A stretch of DNA of 64,000 nucleotides from Gammaproteobacteria bacterium (GTDB taxonomy: Bacteria > Pseudomonadota > Gammaproteobacteria > Chromatiales > Chromatiaceae). Positions 49,108 to 58,070 of this stretch are shown here, in pieces. The stretch is from positions 23,049 to 87,048 of the forward strand of contig JAABSM010000004.1 of assembly GCA_011390365.1 (NCBI GenBank), given 5' to 3'. The position numbers and the translations under genes were made by a program. Within the stretch, counting starts at the first letter, position 1. Every line of letters starts with the position of its first letter. The notes beneath the pieces are model-generated. The model saw only the letters and a program-made list of their open reading frames with translations. It searched no databases and was not told the DNA's origin.

Positions 49108-49749
49108 CTACGCGATCCCCTTCAAAGCATCCACATCCCCCGCCACGATCAGCCCAAGATGGCGGGTAATGGTCTCGACGGGCCAATCCCACCAAGCCAG
49201 CGCCTCCAGTCGCGCCACGCTCTCGTCATCAAAGCGCTGGCGGATCGGCCTGGCCGGATTGCCGCCGATGATGGTATAGGCCGGCACATCCGACGCCACC
49301 ACCGAACGGGAAGAGATGATCGCCCCGTTGCCAATCTTCACCCCCGGCATGATCAGCGCGTCATAGCCGATCCACACATCATTCCCCACCACCGTATCCC
49401 CCTTGTAGGGCAACTCCCCCTCCCTCGGGAGAACTTTCTCCCAACCATTGCCGAAGATGAAGAAGGGATAGCTGGAGATCCCCGAGATCTTGTGGTTGGC
49501 CCCGTTCATGATGAACTTCGCCTCCCGGGCGATGGCGCAGAACTTGCCGATGATCAGCTTGTCACCGACAAAGGGAAAGTGGTAGAGCACGTTCCGCTCG
49601 AACCCCTCCGAATCCACCGGGTCGTCGTAATAGGTATAGTCGCCGACGATGATGTTGGGATTGGTGACGGTGTTCTTGATGAAGCAGACCTGGGGGAACC
49701 CCTCCATCGGATGGGCGTTGGCGGGGTCGGGGCCATGCATGGGTTTCAT
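49108..49749 (-). CDS. CatB/Vat-like hexapeptide acetyltransferase
   Basis: This 213-residue left-handed beta-helix xenobiotic acetyltransferase has catalytic His in MNGANHKISGISSYPF and hexapeptide repeats such as VVGNDVWIGYDALIMPGVKIGNGAIISS (outline). The family includes streptogramin and chloramphenicol acetyltransferases, but chromosomal members are often unlinked to resistance, so no phenotype is inferred. ATG at 49749 is chosen; upstream codons are repeat-derived. Confidence 0.88.
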   Translation of the reverse strand: MKPMHGPDPANAHPMEGFPQVCFIKNTVTNPNIIVGDYTYYDDPVDSEGFERNVLYHFPFVGDKLIIGKFCAIAREAKFIMNGANHKISGISSYPFFIFGNGWEKVLPREGELPYKGDTVVGNDVWIGYDALIMPGVKIGNGAIISSRSVVASDVPAYTIIGGNPARPIRQRFDDESVARLEALAWWDWPVETITRHLGLIVAGDVDALKGIA

Positions 49750-50125
49750 CCTTCTTTGGCTTGTTACACACCGGCTTCGGGAGCATAACCGTTCACACCC
49801 CCTTCCAAAAACTCCCTCTCCCTCTGGGAGAGGGTTGGGGTGAGGGCTCAAAACAGCTGGGGGTGTGAACGGTTACTCGGGAGCTGCGTCGCCCCCTCTG
49901 GTCCTCTCGCCTTCTTGTTACCAAGTTCTACTTGGTAATGCATGCAAGACAAGCTCTGCTTGTCGGACTGTACCGGGTATGGGGAGTCGAATGGGTTCGG
50001 TCTTTTCTGCGACAACTCTTGCCGGTGAATCCTCGTAGGTTGGGCTGAGGAACGAAGCCCAACACTCGAAGCTCAACCACATGGTGGAGGGTTGGGTATT
50101 TTTCTTCTGCCCGCAATGAAGCGGG
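49750..50125. other. Repeat-filled border of the accessory cassette
   Basis: These 376 bases hold an inverted CCTCTCCC/GAGAGGG REP copy (49811-49847), small hairpins (TTACCAAGTTCTACTTGGTAA region near 49918-49940; GACAAGCTCTGCTTGTC near 49949-49966) and a GGTTGGGCTGAGG/GCCCAAC palindrome near 50038-50065. Such repeat clusters often mark insertion boundaries. No gene is supported. Confidence 0.55.
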
Positions 50126-50821
50126 TCAGGAGGCCGTTGCGAAGCGAAGGCGACGCGTTTTAACTATTTCTGGAATGATGTTTTTGGTGACGTCCAGTCG
50201 CTTGTACACATCGCCCCCGATACCTGGCAAAACTTCACCAAGGCTATTGGTCTTATCATCCACCGCGAAATAAAGAAAATCAAAGCGATTTGAATACCTT
50301 GGAAACTCTCTTTTGAGTTCGTGGTCAGCACCTTCCAAAAGTACAGGTGCGGCAATGATAATGTTGTCGTCAGCGTGCAAATCATTCATGAGATTGGTCA
50401 TGTTGGTACGGACCGTACATCCGCTGGCGATAATGGACTTTACTACGACAAGCAAGTGATGTTTATCTTCTGAAAGGGGTTCGCGATACCTCTTTACAAT
50501 CGGAGAAGCGCTATCGTCGGTCCAGCGCTCGCCTGTGCTAACACGGGTATTCCAGAAGCAGACAAGGCGAATGGTCGAAAAAATCTCGCTATCTTCCGAT
50601 CCATCGACAATTCCTTTTGCCAGATAGTCGGCATCTTCAACGGTGCATGCGATAACCAGTTCGTCGTCATCTCCCGCTTTATTACCGATAATGGGCGCTA
50701 AGGCCAAACCGAGTTGATACATTGCTCTGCGATAGGCCTCGGTAGCGGTAGAGGATTCAGTCAGACAGTCTAGCAGTCTCTTGATATTGTCCGTCGAGTG
50801 TTCAGTCAATAGTCTGCTCAT
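50126..50821 (-). CDS. UPRT-like phosphoribosyltransferase-fold protein, altered PRPP loop
   Basis: This 231-residue protein follows the uracil phosphoribosyltransferase order: AYRRAMYQLGLALAP helix, an ACTVEDADYLAKGIVDG segment where UPRT has its RAGLG loop, VVVKSIIASGCTV (residues 125-137) at the PRPP loop, IIIAAPVLLEGADHELK, and FAVDDKTNSLGEVLPGIGGD near 185-204, matching the UPRT uracil-binding end. The PRPP-loop acids are lost (VKS for VDP), so it may bind rather than turn over ligand. The gene overlaps its nuclease-like partner by four bases and sits in AT-richer DNA. The family call is from pattern only. Confidence 0.7.
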   Translation of the reverse strand: MSRLLTEHSTDNIKRLLDCLTESSTATEAYRRAMYQLGLALAPIIGNKAGDDDELVIACTVEDADYLAKGIVDGSEDSEIFSTIRLVCFWNTRVSTGERWTDDSASPIVKRYREPLSEDKHHLLVVVKSIIASGCTVRTNMTNLMNDLHADDNIIIAAPVLLEGADHELKREFPRYSNRFDFLYFAVDDKTNSLGEVLPGIGGDVYKRLDVTKNIIPEIVKTRRLRFATAS

Positions 50822-51720
50822 AGCAATAACCCTTCCAGTTCACTGAAGCATGAGGGCGAGGAGTCCATCAAGATTTCCTGAAATTTCTTGAACCGAGGAT
50901 CCGAGCAGTCATAGGCGAGTGTCCCGCTTTCCAGTCCATCGTGCCAATTCCACGAAAAAAAGCCGTTGCTAGTAGAATAGCTGAAATCAGGGACCTTTCC
51001 AAGAATTTCTTTCACTTTATCGTTTAACGGGATAGGGTCAATAACGCCGCGGATATATGAAGGCTGTGTGCGTTTGGCCTTTCTCAGTAGTGCAGAGACT
51101 TCTGCTGGGGTATGGTTTGACGGAGATGCGTCCAGCCAAACAGATTGCAATATAATCGCTACCGCATCAAGCTTGTCGTCCTCCTCCGGGAAGGCACATA
51201 ATTTACGAATGGCGTAGTTGAACTCCGGAACCTGCAAGCGGAGTTCACGCATATTAGCTGCATGGGGAAAATGGTAAACTGATGAATATTCCGCGATTGA
51301 TTCAGGCATTGAATACCACAAAGAACGAGCGGAATTCAGGTCAGAAATTACGAGCTGGCAGGAAACTTTCCTTATGCCTGTGCAGGTGGATAGTTCCCGC
51401 TGAAATTCGAAGTCCAGGTATAGTGGATGTTTACCTGTGTCCCATTTGATTGCAGAAGAGTTCTTTAGCTGAAAGTACTGGACATCAGTATCGCTATTGA
51501 TGATCACAAAATCGTCAACAAAGCAGAAATGTTGCGAAATAAATTTACAATCGATTGATTTTTCTAGGAGATCTCTCGCTCGCTCGGCAAATTTAACAGT
51601 AGCGAAGTGACTCTCATAATCGGCCCCTTTTGCCCCGTGTGATCCACCACGGTGCTTGTTTGCCAAGTATTTGGCGACATCAGGCCCAAGCTTATCCGTA
51701 ACAATAGACAAAATAGACAT
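50818..51720 (-). CDS. Putative PD-(D/E)xK nuclease-like protein, first gene of accessory cassette
   Basis: This 300-residue protein has an N-terminal region like the DUF4297/Cap4 nuclease fold: GGSHGAKGADYESHFA (acid E36), FCFVDDFVII (D69 or D70) and DVQYFQLKNS (QLK at 84-86). The C-terminal 200 residues are alpha-rich and unrecognised (about residues 105-300). It is coupled by ATGA to the UPRT-like gene, so the two probably act together. The ATG at 51720 has no strong ribosome site. The DNA is markedly AT-richer than its neighbours by eye, suggesting transfer. Nuclease function is a hypothesis. Confidence 0.6.
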   Translation of the reverse strand: MSILSIVTDKLGPDVAKYLANKHRGGSHGAKGADYESHFATVKFAERARDLLEKSIDCKFISQHFCFVDDFVIINSDTDVQYFQLKNSSAIKWDTGKHPLYLDFEFQRELSTCTGIRKVSCQLVISDLNSARSLWYSMPESIAEYSSVYHFPHAANMRELRLQVPEFNYAIRKLCAFPEEDDKLDAVAIILQSVWLDASPSNHTPAEVSALLRKAKRTQPSYIRGVIDPIPLNDKVKEILGKVPDFSYSTSNGFFSWNWHDGLESGTLAYDCSDPRFKKFQEILMDSSPSCFSELEGLLL

Positions 51721-51816
51721 ATAAAAGACTAATAAAGAATATGTATTGGGGTTGGTTAAGAAAAGATCGCGCTTGGCAAATGGGTCTTAACCAGTTGCGT
51801 TACCGGGGGAATATTA

Positions 51817-53250
51817 TCATATATTTGAAGGATTTGATTTATTTGGGTGTTCTGTGTTTTCTGTGGTAATCCCCCCTCCCGCCTCATCCCGATAAAAAAG
51901 ATTCCAGGTCTCAAACGGATAGATCCGCCCATCCGGCTCGACGAAGTGGGTGCAGGATCGCTTGACGGCGCCGAGGTCGAAATCGAATCGATCCATGAAG
52001 GACATGATAACGATACGAAATATGTTTTCATAGCCCAGTCCCTCCGCTTCTACCCGGGGCAGGCAGCAGAGCAGGGTTTGCAGGTTGTCGGTGGTGGACT
52101 CGGCGCAGGCGTCGAGGGAGAAGAGGTTGAGGAAGGCCCGGCGCAGGGCGGGGCTCTTTTCGAAGGTGATGGTGTTTTCCACCCCCTTCAGCAACTCCTC
52201 CCGGGGCAGCAGTCCGGTGACGGGGGTGATGGTTTCGCCTTGCTTGATGCCGTAGCCGATGCAGATGTTCTCGGGGTGACAGGGGAGTGGGATCATGTCG
52301 GCGTCGCCGAAGGGGTTGTCGGCGTCGATGATGCGCTGGCGGATCTCGCTGAGGGTGATGCGCCGATTCGGCATCGCGGCGCCGGATTCGGTAGGGAAGC
52401 GTCCCGCCTCCTGAGCCGGCTGAAAGGTGACGCCGCGCACGCAGCGCCATTGGCGGGCGTGTTCGATGATCTCGCCGATTTCGTGATCGTTGACGCCCTT
52501 GCGGATGACGCAGACCAGGGTGGTGGAGATGGCGTGGCGCTCCAGTCGTTCCAGGGCCTGTTGGCGAATCCGGCGCAGGTCGCGACCGCGCAGTTTGCGC
52601 AGGGCGTCGGCGTTTAGGGAGTCGAATTGCAGATAGACCTCGAAGCCGGGCATCAGCTCGGCGAGGCGGGCGGCGAAGTCGGGCTCTTCGGCGATGCGGA
52701 TGCCGTTGGTGTTGAGCATCAGGTGACGGATGGGGCTCGCCTTGAGCCGTGCCATGATCTCGAAGAAGCGGGGGTGCAGGGTGGGCTCGCCGCCGGAGAC
52801 CTGGACCAGGTCGGGTTCCCCTTCGCTGGCGACGAGGGTCTCCAGCATGCGTTCGATCTCCGCCATGGAGCGGGGATTGCCCTGGCCGGGGCCGGAGTCG
52901 GCGAAGCAGACCGGGCAGCGCAGGTTGCATTCGTCGATGATCTCGAACAGGGCGAGACAGGAGTGCTGTTCGTGGTCGGGACAGATGCCGCAGTCGTGGG
53001 GGCAGCCGTTGGCGATTTCGGTCTGAAAGCGGCGCGGCATGTCGCCGGGCTTGAGGTACTCCTTGCAGCGCTTGAAGTAGGCGATGTCGGTGGAGATCAG
53101 GCTTTTTTGCACGCCATGTTCCGGGCAACGCTTCTGATACCAAACCTTGCCCTCGTCGAAGAGGATCTTGGTCGGAACCACCGCCAGGCACTCTTCACAC
53201 AGGGACTGGGTCTGGCCGTAAAAGATATAGGGGCGGGCTTTATTGGGCAT
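51817..53250 (-). CDS. Radical SAM protein of the tetraether-lipid-synthase-like group
   Basis: This 477-residue protein has Cys-rich N-terminal zinc-like motifs (CEECLAVVP, CPEHG), an auxiliary site GCPHDCGICPDH and the radical SAM motif IIDECNLRCPVCF (CxxxCxxC) near residue 105. VSGGEPTLHP and CHPENICIGYG are further family features. This layout resembles archaeal Tes (MJ0619-like) and relatives acting on lipids. The Lgt-like gene directly upstream (54273-53527, same strand) supports a lipid substrate. The last ~20 residues (ITTENTEHPNKS) come from an interspersed repeat. Confidence 0.83.
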   Translation of the reverse strand: MPNKARPYIFYGQTQSLCEECLAVVPTKILFDEGKVWYQKRCPEHGVQKSLISTDIAYFKRCKEYLKPGDMPRRFQTEIANGCPHDCGICPDHEQHSCLALFEIIDECNLRCPVCFADSGPGQGNPRSMAEIERMLETLVASEGEPDLVQVSGGEPTLHPRFFEIMARLKASPIRHLMLNTNGIRIAEEPDFAARLAELMPGFEVYLQFDSLNADALRKLRGRDLRRIRQQALERLERHAISTTLVCVIRKGVNDHEIGEIIEHARQWRCVRGVTFQPAQEAGRFPTESGAAMPNRRITLSEIRQRIIDADNPFGDADMIPLPCHPENICIGYGIKQGETITPVTGLLPREELLKGVENTITFEKSPALRRAFLNLFSLDACAESTTDNLQTLLCCLPRVEAEGLGYENIFRIVIMSFMDRFDFDLGAVKRSCTHFVEPDGRIYPFETWNLFYRDEAGGGITTENTEHPNKSNPSNI

Positions 53251-53399
53251 GGCTGGGGAGAGAAGATAAAACCACAGAGGGCACAGAATACACAGAGAAA
53301 CGGGTAGTAAGGAAAGAGGCTTTGTTATTCATGTTGGCTGTCATTGATGTACGGAAATGTTGTGATCCAGGGTAGTTGAGCCTTGCTGTGGATTTCGGA

Positions 53400-53432
53400 A
53401 GGACTGCCAGTCCTGCGAGGACTGGCAGTCCT
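53400..53432. repeat. 15-base-arm hairpin repeat
   Basis: Arms AGGACTGCCAGTCCT and its complement flank GCG (53400-53414 and 53418-53432). A close relative with loop TGA lies at 61850-61882. The surrounding 276 bases (53251-53526) otherwise hold a CACAGAG-type repeat (near 53270-53300) and no gene. Confidence 0.75.
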
Positions 53433-53526
53433 GAGTTGGATCCGTGTTCCGGGGTTGTTGTACCGCCACCATGAATGATAGGCGGGCTTTGGCGGATCCC
53501 GGTCTAAAGCCTCAACCTCCTGAACA

Positions 53527-54273
53527 TCACGAATGTTTCGGTTCAACAATCTCTGTGCCCTCTGTGTTCTCTGTGGTGAACCTATTCCGGGAAAAGCCCA
53601 TCATCCAGAGAGCATAGCCGATCAGCGCGAGGCAGAGCCAGTGAAAGAGATTCAGGCCGAGAAACAGGTCTGGATAGGGCTTGAGGAACTCCCAAACGAA
53701 GCGCTGGCTGGCGTAGACGAGGATGAAGAGGTAGAAGCCCTTGTCGATCCACGCCGAGCGGTGTCTCGGCCAGCTGACTAGCAGCAGGGCGAGAAAGCCG
53801 AACATGGCGGCGCTTTCGTAGAGCTGTACCGGGTGGCGTGGTATGCCGTCGCCGAAGTCGACGCCCCAGGGGAGGTCGGTGGCGATGCCGTAGGTGTAGT
53901 CGGGCAGGCCCGCGAGGAAGCAGCCGATGCGCCCCACGCCGATCAGCATCGCCACACCGGGGACGAAGACGAATCCCGTGGAGTGGCGGATGCCGGCGAA
54001 ATATTTGAAGGCCTCCGCCGCCACGATCGCCCCGAACAGGCCGCCGACGATGCTCTTGGCCAGCCCCGCCTGGCCGCCAAGATAGAGGTTGAGACTGCCG
54101 AAGAGCAGACTGCCGCCGCTCAGGCCCAGCAGCAGCGCCAGCAGATAGGCGTGGTAGCGGCCGGTCTCGCGCAACGCCGGCGGTCGTCGCAGCCGGTAAC
54201 GACGCGTAAAGAGATAGCTTGTAGCGGCGCTGGCGAGGAGCGCCAACAGGTCGAAGATCAGGTGAATGGCCAT
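53527..54273 (-). CDS. Lgt-like prolipoprotein diacylglyceryl transferase paralogue
   Basis: This 248-residue polytopic membrane protein has about seven helices. The Lgt-type motifs MLIGVGRIGCFLAG and PRHPVQLYES are present, but it is shorter than E. coli Lgt and lacks much of its C-terminal half. Pairing with a Tes-like radical SAM gene suggests modification of lipids rather than ordinary lipoprotein maturation. The tail FTTENTEGTEIVEPKHS derives from the same interspersed repeat as the radical SAM tail. Start ATG at 54273. Confidence 0.82.
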   Translation of the reverse strand: MAIHLIFDLLALLASAATSYLFTRRYRLRRPPALRETGRYHAYLLALLLGLSGGSLLFGSLNLYLGGQAGLAKSIVGGLFGAIVAAEAFKYFAGIRHSTGFVFVPGVAMLIGVGRIGCFLAGLPDYTYGIATDLPWGVDFGDGIPRHPVQLYESAAMFGFLALLLVSWPRHRSAWIDKGFYLFILVYASQRFVWEFLKPYPDLFLGLNLFHWLCLALIGYALWMMGFSRNRFTTENTEGTEIVEPKHS

Positions 54274-54681
54274 GGGTCAGGGTATGTTTGTGAAGAGCGC
54301 CTTTGCTTGGAGCGCGCGGCTCGACGCGCCAGTGATTACATCATATCCGTGCAGGTAACACCGCTTCAGCGGTGTTACCCATCCGGCGGCGCTCCCGCGC
54401 CGCATGGGTGGCTGTGGATGAGATTTGGTATCCATGAATTCGTTGCCGGCTGGCGCCTGGTTTGGGAAATCCCCCCCAATCCCCCTTTGCAAAGGGTGGA
54501 GTGGGTTCGATGGGGCAAACTGGATGGGGGTAAGTTTGTAGCGCCATGGTTTTGACCCAAGCATCCTCGGCGCGGGAGCGCCCTTGGATGGGTGACACCG
54601 CGGGAGCGGTGTCACCAGTCATCCTGGTGTCACCAGTCAATCCTCTGTGATCTCTGTAATTGATCTTCCCAAACAAGAAAC
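54274..54681. other. Repeat mosaic, no gene
   Basis: These 408 bases contain a half copy of the 24-base-arm palindrome (54309-54330) and a CCGCTTCAGCGG hairpin in a GTAACACCG/CGGTGTTAC context (about 54356-54380). A CCCCCCCAATCCCCCTTTGC repeat lies near 54470-54490, and GTGACACCGCGGGAGCGGTGTCAC, in outline, near 54590-54616. A CTCTGTGATCTCTGT remnant follows. No coding frame is convincing. Confidence 0.6.
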
Positions 54682-55023
54682 TCACCCGGCGATACGAAAA
54701 TTACCGAGGCCGGTGCTTTCGACAAAGATGCAGCCGCCGGTGGCGAGCAAAGGGATGGCGATAATCGCCAGCGCGAGCATCAGAAAGAGGGTGGAGGCGG
54801 GGCGGTCGTGGTTGTAACTATGCACCGCGCTCTTCCACAGCAAATAGCCGATACTCGCGCAAGTCAGGGTGCTGACCAGGGAGAGTAGAGGCGATTGTTG
54901 CAGCGTAATCATCAAGAACAGGGCGAACAGCCACAACACCACGCAGCCGATCAGCCATATCAGCCAGAACAGGATCTTGATGGGTGTGGAGTATTCATGG
55001 GTCTCCGGGTGGTCCAGGTTCAT
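54682..55023 (-). CDS. Small three-helix membrane protein, patatin partner
   Basis: This 113-residue protein has three hydrophobic segments, about residues 16-38, 42-60 and 75-95, and a short N-terminus (MNLDHPETHEYSTP). Its ATG overlaps the patatin gene stop (ATGA), so it is translated with it. I do not recognise the family; it may be an anchor or regulator of the membrane phospholipase-like protein. Confidence 0.7.
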   Translation of the reverse strand: MNLDHPETHEYSTPIKILFWLIWLIGCVVLWLFALFLMITLQQSPLLSLVSTLTCASIGYLLWKSAVHSYNHDRPASTLFLMLALAIIAIPLLATGGCIFVESTGLGNFRIAG

Positions 55024-57896
55024 GGCTTGTCTTCCGATTGTGGTTTGGCGATACCCCCGTCCCCGGTCGATGGCGGTCCGGCGTCGATGATCTTCGCGAC
55101 CCGCGCCATGGTCTCCTGGACCCATGCGGCGGTATTGGGATCGGCGATGGGGTCGGAGGCTTCACGGGGCAGCAGGATCTCGTCGCACAGCCGCTCGGCG
55201 GTGAGTTGCCCCAGGTGTCGGTAGGCCTCGAACTGATCCTCGTCGAACCACTGATCGGCGGTGGTCTCGTGGGGGAAGCCGGGATGGGCGTCGCGATACT
55301 GACGGATGTCGATGGGGGCGTCGGCGGTGATCGCGCTCTTGACATAGATCAGGTAGCCGGGGGTCTTGCCGTCCGGGTAGTGGATCCGCCCCATCGCCCA
55401 GGCGGTCTTGCTGAAGAGGCAGCCGTTTTCGTCGGTAACCGGGCGGATGGCGTTGAGGGGTTCGGCGTGTATCTCCAGATCGACGCCGAAGTCAATGGCC
55501 AGCTTGCGCTTGATCATCGCCAGGTCGTCGAAGCGATAGCCGCCGTCGGCGCCGATGTCGGTGACCAGAACGAAGCGCACCCGGCGTCGCACCAGTTCGT
55601 ACAGCCCCAGGTTGTCGAAGTGGCCGCCGTCGGAGACGTTGATCCAGTCGCTGTCGGCGCCGGTCTGGCCGAACAGTTCGGAAAAGAGCGGCGCGGCGGC
55701 GAAAAACGGCGTGGCGCGTCGCCACTGATCGAACTCGGGATTGGGGCACCAGCGCGCCAGGCGCAGGTTGCAAGCGGTGAGAAAGGCGGCCACCGAAGGC
55801 GCGGAGTGATAGCCCATGTTGGGGCTCGCCGCCGCGCCGCTTACCGCCATCGCCGTGCCCAGGGTGATACCGTCGCCATACTCGCGGGAGGGGCGATAGC
55901 CGCCCAGGGCCTTGCCCATGCTGGTGCGGGCGCTGTAGCCGCAGTGTTTCGGGGTAAACAGGAAACTCGCGCCGCGCCGGGTTTGCCAGGCGAACTGGTC
56001 GCCGCCGGTGATGTTGAGATTGGCGTTGATCAGGTGATAGGGGCGTTGCCCCTCCAGTTGCGCCAGCGGCAGGTCGTCGGCGGGATCGAATCCAGTGAAG
56101 GGGTGGGGCGAGCGCGTCGCTCGGGATGCGCCGAGAAAGGTGCGCGCCAGGCGGTTGTGATAAAAGCTGTGGGCGGAGAAGAGGTTGAGGTCGACGAACA
56201 CCAGCAGCGCCAGCGCCAGCGCCAGCGCGCCGCCGAAGATCTGCCAGGCGACTAGCGGTTCCAGCAACAGCAGGTGGGAGAGATAGGCGTAGACCAGTTC
56301 GAACAGGCGGGTGTTGGCGGCATCCTCCCGCCCCCAGGCGACCTGCGGCAGTACCGCCACGAAGGCCAGCGCGACCAGCCCCACCAGCGCGACGATGAAC
56401 AGCCAGGGGGCGACCTTGGCGGCGATCTCCTTCCAGCCGCCGCCCTTGCCGTTGCTGCCGCCCTTGGCGATGAGCGCGCCGACCCAGGTCAGCGCCGCCC
56501 ACAGGCCGCCGCCGGCGACGGTGTTTTCCGCCCCCGCATGGAGCAGCGGCGGCACGAAGATCAGCACCGAAAAGACCAGTGCCCAGGTCAGGCTGAAGAC
56601 CAGCCCCTGACCGCCGATGCGCGCCCACCACTCCCGTTGCTGTTCAGAAAAGGCGCTGCCGGCGATCGACTGATGCACGGTGATCACCAGGCTGTAGAGC
56701 AGGATCGAGATGAATGGCGCGAAGGCCAGTACATAGCCGATGGGGATCCACTGCAAGTGGGGCGAGAGGTGATCAATGGCCAGATCCAGGGTCAGGGCGA
56801 AGGTCGCCGCGCCGGCAAGCATGCCGAAACCGCCGTTGATCCAATAGCGTCGGTTGGCGAGCAGGTGTCGCCAGGAGGCGAGCAGCCACACCCCGGCATA
56901 CAGCAGGGCGGGAAAGAGCACCCAGTTGCCCGCCTCCATCATCATGTCGTAGCGGGCCGCCAGCCACATGCCCAGGCCGATGAGCACCCCCGCCACTTGC
57001 GCCATCACCAGAATCAGCAATCCCCACAGGTTGGGCTTTTCCAGCCAGTTGGTCAGTCGCTTGATGATGGGCGGACAACGATAGATACGCGCCTCCGGGT
57101 GCGCCCCTTCGGGCAGGCACTGGGAGGAGACGGCGAGAAACAGCGTCGCCGCGAGCAGCAGCAGCGCCGGCAGAATCAGCCATCGTCCGCCAGCCTCCAG
57201 GTCGACGGCAAACAGCTTGAAAAGCCCGATCAGCCACTCCGGCAGGGCGAACGGAGTGAAGGCGGGCAGGGTGATGGCGCTTACCATCAGCGCCAGAAAG
57301 AGGGCGAAGAGGCTCACCAGCATGGCGATGAGAATGAACTGCATCACCATCAGATTGCGCAGCACGATGGCGATCAACGCCAGGGTGTCGCCGGAGAGGC
57401 CCAGCTTCGGGGTCAGATAGTTGGCGTAGCGGCGCAGAAAGCGCACCGCCTTGCCCTCCGGTAGCGGAAAGCCGGAACCGCCGTCGCTGGGGGCGCCATC
57501 GGTCGGTGTGGCGAGAATGTGCTGTAGCTCTCTGATATCGGCCTCAACCAGGGACTCCTCGCCCCGCTCAAGCCCCTGACGATGGAGCAGCGAGGAGAGC
57601 CAGCCGCCGATATAGCCGCCGCCGGAGACGGTGGAGAGGTAGTCGAACAGGTGCAAGGCCCGCTTGTTGGCCAGCCCCTGAATGAAACCCAGGTTGTAGG
57701 TGGCGCTGCGAATGCCGCCGCCGGAGAAGGCCAGGCCCGTCAGCTTCATCGCCTCCGCCCGTTGCCGGGCCTTCTCTCGTTCGGCCTGTTCGTGGCTGCC
57801 TTCGGTAGCGCGCTCCCCTTCCCGGCTTGCTTCGATGAGATCCAGCTCCTCCCTCAGCACATCCTCGAACGAGACCGGTCGATCGTTATTGCTCAT
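55020..57896 (-). CDS. Multipass membrane patatin-like phospholipase
   Basis: This 958-residue protein has a helical N-terminus, then the patatin start LAFSGGGIRSATYNLG near residue 52-67, the nucleophile region STVSGGGYIGGW near 88 and the catalytic aspartate in VSDGGHFDNLGLYEL near 753. Between them, roughly residues 160-600, there are about ten hydrophobic segments, so the catalytic halves are split by a membrane domain. The GxSxG motif reads TVSGG. It likely hydrolyses lipid acyl chains at the inner membrane. Confidence 0.82.
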   Translation of the reverse strand: MSNNDRPVSFEDVLREELDLIEASREGERATEGSHEQAEREKARQRAEAMKLTGLAFSGGGIRSATYNLGFIQGLANKRALHLFDYLSTVSGGGYIGGWLSSLLHRQGLERGEESLVEADIRELQHILATPTDGAPSDGGSGFPLPEGKAVRFLRRYANYLTPKLGLSGDTLALIAIVLRNLMVMQFILIAMLVSLFALFLALMVSAITLPAFTPFALPEWLIGLFKLFAVDLEAGGRWLILPALLLLAATLFLAVSSQCLPEGAHPEARIYRCPPIIKRLTNWLEKPNLWGLLILVMAQVAGVLIGLGMWLAARYDMMMEAGNWVLFPALLYAGVWLLASWRHLLANRRYWINGGFGMLAGAATFALTLDLAIDHLSPHLQWIPIGYVLAFAPFISILLYSLVITVHQSIAGSAFSEQQREWWARIGGQGLVFSLTWALVFSVLIFVPPLLHAGAENTVAGGGLWAALTWVGALIAKGGSNGKGGGWKEIAAKVAPWLFIVALVGLVALAFVAVLPQVAWGREDAANTRLFELVYAYLSHLLLLEPLVAWQIFGGALALALALLVFVDLNLFSAHSFYHNRLARTFLGASRATRSPHPFTGFDPADDLPLAQLEGQRPYHLINANLNITGGDQFAWQTRRGASFLFTPKHCGYSARTSMGKALGGYRPSREYGDGITLGTAMAVSGAAASPNMGYHSAPSVAAFLTACNLRLARWCPNPEFDQWRRATPFFAAAPLFSELFGQTGADSDWINVSDGGHFDNLGLYELVRRRVRFVLVTDIGADGGYRFDDLAMIKRKLAIDFGVDLEIHAEPLNAIRPVTDENGCLFSKTAWAMGRIHYPDGKTPGYLIYVKSAITADAPIDIRQYRDAHPGFPHETTADQWFDEDQFEAYRHLGQLTAERLCDEILLPREASDPIADPNTAAWVQETMARVAKIIDAGPPSTGDGGIAKPQSEDKP

Positions 57897-58070
57897 GCTA
57901 TCGCCCCACCCTGTTTCCGCCCCTTGGTTTGCTCATTGTAATACTGTCGAGCGCTGGGTTGTACTCGGCAAAGGTGTATTCATTGAATGACGTGCTTGAG
58001 CCGAGTTCAGCCCGGCGATCCGCGATTGCTCGCCGTTTGTGTTTTTCGTGCCTTTCGTGGTTCAAACCCC

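Noticed and set aside
49108-49749. Antibiotic resistance gene
   Set aside because: CatB/Vat-like chromosomal acetyltransferases are common and unlinked to resistance; no resistance context is visible.
50126-50821. Functional uracil phosphoribosyltransferase (upp)
   Set aside because: The PRPP loop lacks the acidic residue and the gene is coupled to an unknown nuclease-like gene, not pyrimidine genes.
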